Assembly (NCBI RefSeq): GCF_002343915.1
Contig: NZ_NETK01000001.1
Coordinates: 1,240,001-1,304,000 of the forward strand
Length of the DNA: 64,000 nt
Reading direction: 5' to 3'
Source of the DNA: Nannocystis exedens
GTDB lineage: Bacteria; Myxococcota_A; Polyangia; Nannocystales; Nannocystaceae
Below, piece by piece: positions 1 through 6,476 of the stretch (the first letter of the stretch is position 1; each line of letters opens with the position of its first letter). Made by a program: the position numbers and the translations under genes. The notes under the pieces were generated by a model. It saw only the letters and a program-made list of their open reading frames with translations. It was not told the DNA's origin and ran no database searches.

Positions 1-822
1 CCCGCACGCGGCGTCCGCGGGCACCAGCCCGACCCCGAGGTCGTCGCCGCTGACGTCGGCCACCGACGGATCGACCGACAGCGTGTCGTGCCCGAAGATC
101 GCCAGCGGTGCCTGCTTCGCCGGGGTGTTGCTGCCGTCCCACCACAGCGCCATCTGCCGATAACGGCACGGCTCGGGCGCCGGGGTCTCGATCGCCCCGT
201 GGGCCGACAGGTATACGCACTTCGACAGCGCGAGCACGCCATTGGGCGCCGGGGTGGTGAACCCGAACAGCAGCGTCTTCCCGTAGTCGCAGCCGGTACA
301 CCCGGCGGCCGGGTTGCTCGAGCACGGGACCGCCGTGACGAAGACGCCCGCGACCTCGAGCACCCGGTAGTTGCGCCCCGGGATGTCGTTGCAAGCCTGG
401 GCGATCAGGCCGTTCCACTGCCGCGCCCGCAGCTCGGCCGGGCCGAAGCCGGTCGTCCCGCACGCGGGGGCGAGGTCCTCGCCCGTCGTGCTCGTGCTCG
501 GGCCGGTGCTCGGGTCGTCGCCGGTCGAGCTCGTCGACCCGTCCGAGGTCGTCGTCGTCGTGTCGGGCCCGCTCGTGCCGGCGCCGGAGGTCGTGCCCGT
601 CGTCGACGTCGACGGGATCGGCTGCAACCCCGCCGTGGTCGTCGCCTCGCTCGTCGCCTCGCCCGTCGACTCCGGCTCGTCGATCGGCGGCCCGGCCGTC
701 GTCTCGACGTCGCCGCTCCCTTCGCCCGGCCCCTCGGTGACCATGAAGGCAGGGTTGTCCTTCCAGCAGCCCACGAGCATCAGCCCGCACCCCGCCACCA
801 CCGCCGCCTTTCCGCCCGCCAT
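1..822 (-). CDS. Thr-rich stalked lipoprotein, C-terminus beyond window
   Basis: Open to the left edge, so the C-terminus is missing (274 codons visible). The start at 822 gives a lipoprotein signal ending in LMLVGC with Cys19 as the lipidation site, followed by WKDNPAF and a Thr/Ser/Gly/Pro stalk of about 90 residues. A globular Cys-containing domain follows (about residues 120-274) with paired cysteines, as in AAGCTGCDYG and ETPAPEPCRYRQ. By family rule this would be an outer-membrane or surface lipoprotein in a myxobacterium; the globular part was not recognised. The residues after the lipid Cys (NPAF) resemble those of the lipoprotein at 34045-34854 (NPAY), but the globular domains differ. 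The gene is divergent from the Cys-rich protein at 1383. Confidence 0.75.
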   Translation of the reverse strand, partial: MAGGKAAVVAGCGLMLVGCWKDNPAFMVTEGPGEGSGDVETTAGPPIDEPESTGEATSEATTTAGLQPIPSTSTTGTTSGAGTSGPDTTTTTSDGSTSSTGDDPSTGPSTSTTGEDLAPACGTTGFGPAELRARQWNGLIAQACNDIPGRNYRVLEVAGVFVTAVPCSSNPAAGCTGCDYGKTLLFGFTTPAPNGVLALSKCVYLSAHGAIETPAPEPCRYRQMALWWDGSNTPAKQAPLAIFGHDTLSVDPSVADVSGDDLGVGLVPADAACG

Positions 823-1382
823 GCCCCACATCCTGCGACGATCCCTGTCACATTCCCGGCGAGCGCGGGCGTCCTGGAGCCGACTCGCCGCGTGAGCCTC
901 CTCTGTGCGCCCCCTGGGGCGTTTTTCGCCCCGGCAACAATGTTCCGGCGCCGCTCTGCGTTCGCAAATCCGGGCCGCACCGGGCCCGATCCAATCCACC
1001 TACCCGAGCGCGATTGTGAAGCCGCGAATACGCGCACCCGAGCGTTCGCCTTCGCCGGCAATGGCGATGCTGTCTCTCGAGACATGTTGCCCGAGCCGCG
1101 CGCCCGCGTGCCCAGCGCCGAGCTCGCCGCGCGTCCCGCGGGGCCCGACCGCGACCGAGCCGGGCGCGTCGAGGACCCTGGGCGCCTCCTCCCATTCGAC
1201 GCCCGACGTCGCCCGGCCGATCGCTCCGGCCGGGCGGCCGTCGACGCCCCTGCACCGCCCGGGCGGGTCCGTGGGAGCCCGACCGCGAGGCCGCCCGACA
1301 CCGCGCGACCTGTCCCCGCGGCCTCGCCCTGCCCGCAATTGATCGCGATTTGATTGGCAGCACCCCGCGCCGGTCACACCTG
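823..1382. other. 560-bp non-coding divergent intergenic region
   Basis: This is the only space between two divergent starts (822 minus, 1383 plus), so both promoters should lie here. Several open frames exist on both strands, but they are Arg/Pro-rich shadows without a convincing start or domain. No clear -35/-10 pair, terminator or repeat-family hairpin was recognised. Confidence 0.5.
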
Positions 1383-1730
1383 ATGCGCATGCGACGATTC
1401 ACCCTCGCGCTCGCTGTGGGGCTCGGCGCCGGTCTCGCTCTCGGCGGGACCGCCGGCGCGAGCCCTCGCAAGGCCGGCGACGGCCGCGAAAAGCCGTGCG
1501 GCGACGAGTGCTACGACCCCTTCACCGAGAGCTGTCAGCCCGGCGCTCTCGTCTGCCGCGGCGCCCAGCGGGCCTGCGGCGATCGCTGCTACGACCCGTT
1601 CTATCAGCGCTGCAGCACCGGCCGGGTCGAATGCGCCGGGTCGGAGGAGCCGTGCGGCGATCGATGCTACGACCCTGCCACCGAGGATTGCCCGCTCGCG
1701 GTGAAGGACGACCGCCCCGAGCGGGCCTGA
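1383..1730 (+). CDS. Small secreted protein with three CGD-CYDP repeats
   Basis: 115 aa. The start at ATG 1383 (a second in-frame ATG lies at 1389) gives a typical signal peptide: MRMRR, then a hydrophobic segment, then GTAGA. The mature part has three repeats of about 22 residues, each opening CGD(E/R)CYDP and followed by a variable stretch and another Cys (CGDECYDPFTESC, CGDRCYDPFYQRC, CGDRCYDPATEDC). The even cysteine spacing suggests disulfide-stabilised modules exported to the periplasm or outside. No enzyme motif is visible, and I do not recognise the family. The gene is convergent with the lipoprotein at 1853-2629; the 122-bp gap between them lacks the palindromic repeat found in most other convergent gaps of this window. 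Confidence 0.7.
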   Translation: MRMRRFTLALAVGLGAGLALGGTAGASPRKAGDGREKPCGDECYDPFTESCQPGALVCRGAQRACGDRCYDPFYQRCSTGRVECAGSEEPCGDRCYDPATEDCPLAVKDDRPERA

Positions 1731-1852
1731 CGGGCGGCGCCGCCGACCGCCGAGGTGCGCTCGGCTCGCCCGACGTCGACGACGGCGCCGCCCTGCCCCG
1801 CCGTTCGTGATGACCGGCGAGCCGGACGGCGCCGACGACCGAGGCGCCCGCC

Positions 1853-2629
1853 TCAGCGCGCCATCGCCACGGTGTTGGCGAGCTGGGCCGTGAACTTCGC
1901 CGGATCGATCGCCCCGTCGACCTCGATCGACTGGACCTTCACCTTGCTGATCTTGCCGTCGACCTCGCCCTCGCTGGCGAAGTTGAACTTGAGCCCGCCG
2001 ACCTCGCGCCAGTCGCTGAAGGTCACGTGCTTGGTCTTCTGCGCCCCGCTCTTGTCCTTGAACGCCACCGTGCGCTTCACGTCGAGGAACGTGGTCGCGT
2101 CGAGCCAGCGCTGCTCGACGTCGCCGTTCGCCAGCGTCAGCTGCAGGTGGTAGGCCTTGCCGCCCTTCACGTCCTCGGCGCCGACCAGCTCGACCTTGTG
2201 GCCGCGCGCCGCGGCGTCGACCAGCGCGTCGTCGAACTCGGCGTACTGCTTCATCTTGACCGCGTGCTCGGCCGGCACCGGCCCCATCGGCGCGTCGCCC
2301 TCGGCCAGCCAGCCCTTGTCGCCGTCGAACACCTTGACGAAGGCCTTGCCCTCGTGCGTGCCCTCCTTGCGGAACTTGTTCGGCCGCGCGCGGTAGGCCA
2401 CGAACGCGTCGACCGAGCTGCCCTCCTGGTACTCGCCGCGGATCACCAGGGTCTTGGTCGCCTTGAGCTTGTCGAGCCCGCCGAGCGCCGCCAGGTGCTT
2501 CGCCACCACCTGCTCCGCCGTCAGCTCCGCCTGCGGGGCCGCCCCCGACTTGCCGCCCTCGCCGCCGTTGTCGTCACAAGCCGCCGCGCCGCCGAGCGCG
2601 AGCGCCATCGCCAGGATCCATCGCTGCAT
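1853..2629 (-). CDS. LolA/LolB-like fold lipoprotein
   Basis: 258 aa. The start at 2629 has GGAGG about 6 nt upstream and gives MQRWILAMALALGGAAAC, a clean lipoprotein signal with Cys18. The mature part begins with a segment seen in outer-membrane lipoprotein-sorting-like proteins (TAEQVVAKHLAALGGLDKL, then KTLVIRGEY), followed by alternating beta-strand-like stretches (RPNKFRKEG, KVFDGDKGW, YHLQLTLANGD, QRWLDATTFLDVKR). This pattern fits the LolA/LppX half-barrel that binds lipids or lipoproteins. Whether this one sorts lipoproteins, carries another ligand or assists a peptidase is unknown. It is transcribed away from the LytTR/LytS pair; the palindromic repeat cluster at 2755-2836 lies between them. 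Confidence 0.7.
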   Translation of the reverse strand: MQRWILAMALALGGAAACDDNGGEGGKSGAAPQAELTAEQVVAKHLAALGGLDKLKATKTLVIRGEYQEGSSVDAFVAYRARPNKFRKEGTHEGKAFVKVFDGDKGWLAEGDAPMGPVPAEHAVKMKQYAEFDDALVDAAARGHKVELVGAEDVKGGKAYHLQLTLANGDVEQRWLDATTFLDVKRTVAFKDKSGAQKTKHVTFSDWREVGGLKFNFASEGEVDGKISKVKVQSIEVDGAIDPAKFTAQLANTVAMAR

Positions 2630-2754
2630 CGTCATCCTCCGTTGCCAGGACAAGCTATGCGAGGTCGGGCCGGCGCCCCAGCGCGCTGCAGGCGAACGCC
2701 GATACGACGCAGCGGCCGGCGCCGCCCGTTCGCCGCGCAGCCGGCGGGCACGGC

Positions 2755-2836
2755 GTATGTCCGCACGAGCATGTGCAAAGGGGCATGCTCCGAAGAACAT
2801 GCCCCTTCGCGCATGCCCTCGCGGGCATGCCCGTCC
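2755..2836. repeat. CATG palindrome cluster (dispersed hairpin family)
   Basis: Two perfect hairpins: GGGGCATG (2780-2787) with CATGCCCC (2798-2805), and GCATGCCC (2811-2818) with GGGCATGC (2823-2830, loop TCGC). Further ATGTCC and CATGCCC half-units flank them. The cluster is 3' of the LytTR gene and 5' of the LolA-like gene, both read leftwards. It belongs to the repeat family found throughout the window. Confidence 0.75.
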
Positions 2837-2846
2837 GCGCAGCCGC

Positions 2847-3641
2847 TCACACGCGCAGCGACGCGATCTTGTCGCGCTGGCTGCGGGCGACCTTGAGCGT
2901 CGCGCCGCCCTCGAGCACCACCACCGCCTCGCGCCGGCCGCCGCTGCGGAGCTCGCGGATCCGCCGGCGGTTGACGATCGCGGAGCGGTGGATCCGCACG
3001 AACTGCGACGGGTCGAGCCGGCGCTCGAGGCTCTGCATCGTCTCGCGGTGCAGGTAGCTCTTGGGCCCGGCGTGGATCTGCACGTAGTAGTCGGCCGCCT
3101 CGATCCAGTCGATCTCGTCGGCGCGCAGGAACACGACCCGGCTGCCGTCCTTGATCGCCAGCCGCTCGGCCGGCTGCACCGCCGCCGGCGCCGGTACCCG
3201 CGGCTCGCCGACGTCGGCCAGCAGCGCCGCGAGCTGGCGCCGCAGGTCCTCGACCTGGGCCACCTGCAGGTGCGCCTTGGCCCGCCGCAGCGCCTCGAAG
3301 AACCGCTCGTCGTCGAACGGCTTGAGCAGGTAGTCGAGCGCGTGGACCTCGAACGCCTGCAGGGCGTAGCGGTCGTACGCGGTCACGAACACGACCCCGG
3401 GCACGCTCGCCGGGGGCAGCGAGGCCAGCACCTGGAAGCCGGTACACTCCGGCATCTGCACGTCGAGGAACACCAGGTCGGGGCGCAGCTCCTCGATCCG
3501 GCTGGCCGCCTCGCGTCCGGACCCGACCTCGCCGATGACCTCGATGTCCGCGTCCTGCTTGAGCAGCAAGCGGATGCCCTCGCGGGCCAGAGGTTCATCG
3601 TCGACGATCAGGGTCCTAATTGTAGTACTACGCTCCAACAT
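2847..3641 (-). CDS. LytTR-family response regulator
   Basis: 264 aa, the full length usual for LytR/AlgR regulators. The N-terminal receiver domain has the acidic pair D14-D15 (LIVDDEP), phospho-acceptor D60 (LVFLDVQMPE), a conserved Thr (VVFVTAYD) and the signalling Lys (YLLKPFD). The C-terminal LytTR DNA-binding domain (about 165-262) shows DEIDWIEAADYYVQIH, the HRETMQSLERRLD segment and FVRIHRSAIVNRRRI. It should be a DNA-binding output protein phosphorylated by the adjacent kinase. The start codon lies inside the 3' end of the kinase gene (14-bp overlap), so the two are translationally coupled. Target genes cannot be told from the sequence. Confidence 0.93.
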   Translation of the reverse strand: MLERSTTIRTLIVDDEPLAREGIRLLLKQDADIEVIGEVGSGREAASRIEELRPDLVFLDVQMPECTGFQVLASLPPASVPGVVFVTAYDRYALQAFEVHALDYLLKPFDDERFFEALRRAKAHLQVAQVEDLRRQLAALLADVGEPRVPAPAAVQPAERLAIKDGSRVVFLRADEIDWIEAADYYVQIHAGPKSYLHRETMQSLERRLDPSQFVRIHRSAIVNRRRIRELRSGGRREAVVVLEGGATLKVARSQRDKIASLRV

Positions 3642-4755
3642 ACATCGGCTCCTCGAAGGCTAGGGGGATCTGCAGCGACACCGCGGCCCCGCCGCCGTGC
3701 GCTGCCGCGACCTCGAATCGATGATCGGCAGGGAAGAGTTGTCCGAGGCGGGCCCGCACGTTGCGCAGGCCGACGCCGCCGCAGCGCTCGACGCAGAACG
3801 CGTCGGGCAGGCCGACCCCGTCGTCGCGGACCGACAGCGCCAGCGCCCCGCGCTCGCGGCTCGCCGTCACCTCGATGCGGCCCGACGCGGCCCGCGGCGC
3901 GATCCCGTGGCGGATCGCGTTCTCGACCAGCGGCTGCAGGATCAGGTTCGGCACCAGCGCGTCCAGCACCTCGGGCGCGACGTCGATGCGGACGTCGAGG
4001 CGGTCGGAGAAGCGCACCTTCTCGATCGCGAGGTAGCGGCCGAGGAAGTCGAGCTCCTGCTTGAGCGGCACCAGCTGCCGCCCGGTGTTGTCGAGCGCGA
4101 GCCGCAGCAGGTCGGCCAGGCCGGACAGCATCTGCAGCGAGCCCTGGGTGTCCTGCTTGCGCACCAGCACGCCGATCGCGTGCAACGTGTTGAACAGGAA
4201 GTGCGGGTGCAGCTGCATCTTGAGCGCCTCGAGCTGCGCGTGCGCCAGCTGGGTCTCGAGGCGACAGAACGCGAGCTCGGCGTCGCGCGCCTTGCGGTGG
4301 TAGTCGTACGCGTGCACGAACCCGACCACCAGCCAGTAGACGAACAGCTGCAGCTGCACGCCCTTGGCCAGCAGCTTGCCGTACGCGAACAGGAACGGCG
4401 TCTCCTGGTAGTAGGCGTCGCCGAACAGGATCCCGGCGACACACACCACCAGCGCGTATCCCGAGGCGAGCACCGCGTTGGCGAGCAGGTGCGGTCCGAG
4501 GTGACGCGTCCAGTTGTCACGTCCGAGCGGGAAGCGTCGGGCCATTCGCGCCACCAGAGGGGCCGCCGCGGCGAGATAGAGCCAGGGAGGGTACTGCCAG
4601 GCCAGGTCGCGCAGAAACGAGGGCTCGGGCACCCGCACGGGCCACAGGAAGTACACCTGCGAGGTCGAGATCAGGCCGCAGAGCAGCCATGGCGCGGCCA
4701 TCACCCACGCGGGGGGGCCGTGCGACGTCGCGGCCGGCTCGGGGCGATGTTCCAT
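3628..4755 (-). CDS. LytS/YehU-type sensor histidine kinase
   Basis: 375 aa, integral membrane sensor. About four hydrophobic segments in residues 18-165 (AWVMAAPWLLCGLI, WLYLAAAAPLVARM, LLANAVLASGYALVVC, LQLFVYWLVVGFV) form the membrane domain without an obvious extracellular sensor. A short coiled coil (ARDAELAFCRLETQLAHAQ) leads into the His_kinase domain with the phospho-acceptor motif QLHPHFLFNTLHA. The ATPase part has the N box (LVENAIRHGI) and G boxes (DDGVGLP, GGVGLRNVRARL). Kinases with this HPHFLFN box pair with LytTR regulators, which is the downstream overlapping gene. GAGG lies directly before the ATG. The signal sensed is unknown; related systems respond to cell-envelope state or extracellular metabolites. 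Confidence 0.92.
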   Translation of the reverse strand: MEHRPEPAATSHGPPAWVMAAPWLLCGLISTSQVYFLWPVRVPEPSFLRDLAWQYPPWLYLAAAAPLVARMARRFPLGRDNWTRHLGPHLLANAVLASGYALVVCVAGILFGDAYYQETPFLFAYGKLLAKGVQLQLFVYWLVVGFVHAYDYHRKARDAELAFCRLETQLAHAQLEALKMQLHPHFLFNTLHAIGVLVRKQDTQGSLQMLSGLADLLRLALDNTGRQLVPLKQELDFLGRYLAIEKVRFSDRLDVRIDVAPEVLDALVPNLILQPLVENAIRHGIAPRAASGRIEVTASRERGALALSVRDDGVGLPDAFCVERCGGVGLRNVRARLGQLFPADHRFEVAAAHGGGAAVSLQIPLAFEEPMYVGA

Positions 4756-4883
4756 CCTCGGGACCTTGCCATTACGACCTGACCGGTGCCCGAGTGGTTG
4801 CAGCGAAGCGACGTGAAGGCGCAGCCGGCGGCGCGAAATTTTTCGTGAAACCGCCGCGCGCCGGCGCGGGTCCCAATGCGTTG

Positions 4884-4904
4884 GCCGGACGTCTCACGTC
4901 CGGC
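4884..4904 (-). terminator. Hairpin after the M28 peptidase gene
   Basis: Perfect 9-bp stem GCCGGACGT/ACGTCCGGC with a 3-nt loop, starting 8 bp after the M28 stop in the direction of transcription. There is no U-tract, so it could equally be a Rho-associated or RNA-protecting structure. A weaker AT-rich stretch (GAAATTTTTCG) lies further on near 4838-4848. Confidence 0.45.
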
Positions 4905-4912
4905 GCGTCCTC

Positions 4913-6415
4913 TCAACGCTCCGCCAGCACGAAGGCCATCAGCGCCATCGCGGCCGCGTTGCGCTCGAGGTGGTCGGGGTCGATCTTGTCGAACGTGTCG
5001 GCCGGGCTGTGGTGCAGGTCGAAGTACGCGCTGGCGTCGGGGTGGAGCCCGAGGCTCAGCACCCCGTCCTTCGTCAGCGGCGAGATGTCGGCCCCGCCCC
5101 CGCCGGCCTCGAGCACGCTCGCGCCCAGCCCCTCGAACAGCGGCGCGAACCGCTGCACCGCCGCCACCTCTTCCGGGGTGCCGCTGATGCCGAACCCGCG
5201 CGGCGCCCCCGAGCCGGTGTCGGCCTCGATCGCCGCCACGTGCTTCTCCTTGCCGTGCGCCGCGTGGTACGCCTTGGCCCCGCGCAGGCCGTTCTCCTCG
5301 TTGGTGAACAGCACCACGCGGATCGTCCGCCGCGGCACCAGCCCGAGCTCCTTGAGCAGCGCCGCCGCCTCGATCGCCATCATGCAGCCGCCGCCGTCGT
5401 CGGTGCTGCCGTCGCCGACGTCCCACGAGTCGAGGTGCCCGCCGATCAGCACGATCTCGTCGGGCAGCTCGCGCCCGCGCAGCTCGGCGATCGCGTTGGC
5501 GCTCGGGCTGTCGGGCAGCGTCTTGGCCCCGAGCGACAGCTCGACCGTGGTCTTGCCGCGGCGGGCCAGGCGGGCCAACAGCTCCGCGTCCTCGAGCGTG
5601 ACCGCGGCCGCCGGGATCTTCTTGACCCCGTCCTCGTAGCGCAGCGCGCCGGTGTGCGGGCTCCGCAGGCTGTTGGCGGTGACCGAGCGGATCAGCACCG
5701 CGATCGCCCCGACCTTGGCCGCCTCCGAGGCCCCGCTGCCGCGGATCCGCACCGTCTCGCCGTAGTGCGTCTCGTGCCGCTCGTGGTCGAAGCGCGGCAT
5801 CGGTTGGTTGATCACGACGATCTTGCCGCGCAGCTCGGCCCCGCGGGTCGCGATCTCGGCCAGCGAGTCGACCACCGCGATCTCGCCGCGGACCTTGCCG
5901 CCGACGGTCCCGCCGAGCCCGAGGATCACCAGGTCGCGCTCGATCGGCGCCACCACCCGCGCGCGCTCGGCCCCGCGGACCCAGTGCGGCACCATCACCT
6001 TCTCGCGCCGCGGGTTGTCGAGCCCGTCGCGCTTCATCTGCTCGATCGACCAGTCGATCGCCCGCTCGAGCGCGCGCGACCCGCTGAGGCGGTGGCCGAA
6101 CGTGTCCGAAAGGACAGCCAGCAGCTCCCACGCGCGCGTGCGGCCCTGCGCCGCCGCGGTGATCCGCTCGGCCGCGTCGACGAACACCGGCGGCAGCTCG
6201 TCGATGCGCGGCGTCGTCGCGCTGACCGCCTTCGCCGAGGGCAGCGACGGCTTGTCGCCGCCGACCACCGGCCCCGCGCCCGCGGAGCCCGGGGGCGAGC
6301 CGACCGGCATCGACGCGGCGTGGATCACCGGCGGCGCCGACTCGCCCGACTTCGGGGCCGGACAGGCGGACACGGCGGCGGCGAGGAGCAGGCAGGACGC
6401 GAGGCGCACCCGCAT
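4913..6415 (-). CDS. M28 family zinc aminopeptidase, lipoprotein
   Basis: 500 aa. Lipoprotein signal MRVRLASCLLLAAAVSAC (Cys18), so probably a periplasmic or outer-membrane-anchored exopeptidase. A protease-associated-like insert covers about residues 150-290 (ALERAIDWSIEQMKR before it; GKIVVINQPMPRF inside). The di-zinc M28 site is complete: GGHLDSWDVGDG (His and bridging Asp), TDDGGG, TNEENGLRGA (catalytic Glu pair), AIEADTGSG (Asp) and YFDLHHSPADTFDKID (last His). Length and order match bacterial M28 peptidases of the carboxypeptidase Q type. It likely trims peptides during proteolytic feeding. AGAGG abuts the ATG. A TGTCC-GAAA-GGACA repeat sits inside the gene at 6103-6116. Confidence 0.9.
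   Translation of the reverse strand: MRVRLASCLLLAAAVSACPAPKSGESAPPVIHAASMPVGSPPGSAGAGPVVGGDKPSLPSAKAVSATTPRIDELPPVFVDAAERITAAAQGRTRAWELLAVLSDTFGHRLSGSRALERAIDWSIEQMKRDGLDNPRREKVMVPHWVRGAERARVVAPIERDLVILGLGGTVGGKVRGEIAVVDSLAEIATRGAELRGKIVVINQPMPRFDHERHETHYGETVRIRGSGASEAAKVGAIAVLIRSVTANSLRSPHTGALRYEDGVKKIPAAAVTLEDAELLARLARRGKTTVELSLGAKTLPDSPSANAIAELRGRELPDEIVLIGGHLDSWDVGDGSTDDGGGCMMAIEAAALLKELGLVPRRTIRVVLFTNEENGLRGAKAYHAAHGKEKHVAAIEADTGSGAPRGFGISGTPEEVAAVQRFAPLFEGLGASVLEAGGGGADISPLTKDGVLSLGLHPDASAYFDLHHSPADTFDKIDPDHLERNAAAMALMAFVLAER
6103..6116. repeat. TGTCC-GAAA-GGACA hairpin inside M28 gene
   Basis: Perfect 5-bp arms around a GAAA (GNRA-type) tetraloop, within the M28 coding sequence at the segment encoding AVLSDTFG. 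This is a short form of the dispersed family; because a 5-bp arm can also arise by chance, membership is less certain than for the longer copies. Confidence 0.5.
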
Positions 6416-6476
6416 CCTCTACTTTACCCCGGCGCGGACCCGCAAGACCCGAACCTGGCCCCAAAGCCATGTCTCT

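Noticed and set aside
823..1382. tRNA or other stable RNA gene
   Set aside because: No cloverleaf-like arms or GTTCGA-type T-loop could be found here or in other gaps; a tRNA scan was not possible.
2755..2836. Rho-independent terminator
   Set aside because: Although hairpins are present after the LytTR gene, there is no U-tract and the same element occurs inside coding sequences, so it is listed as a repeat.
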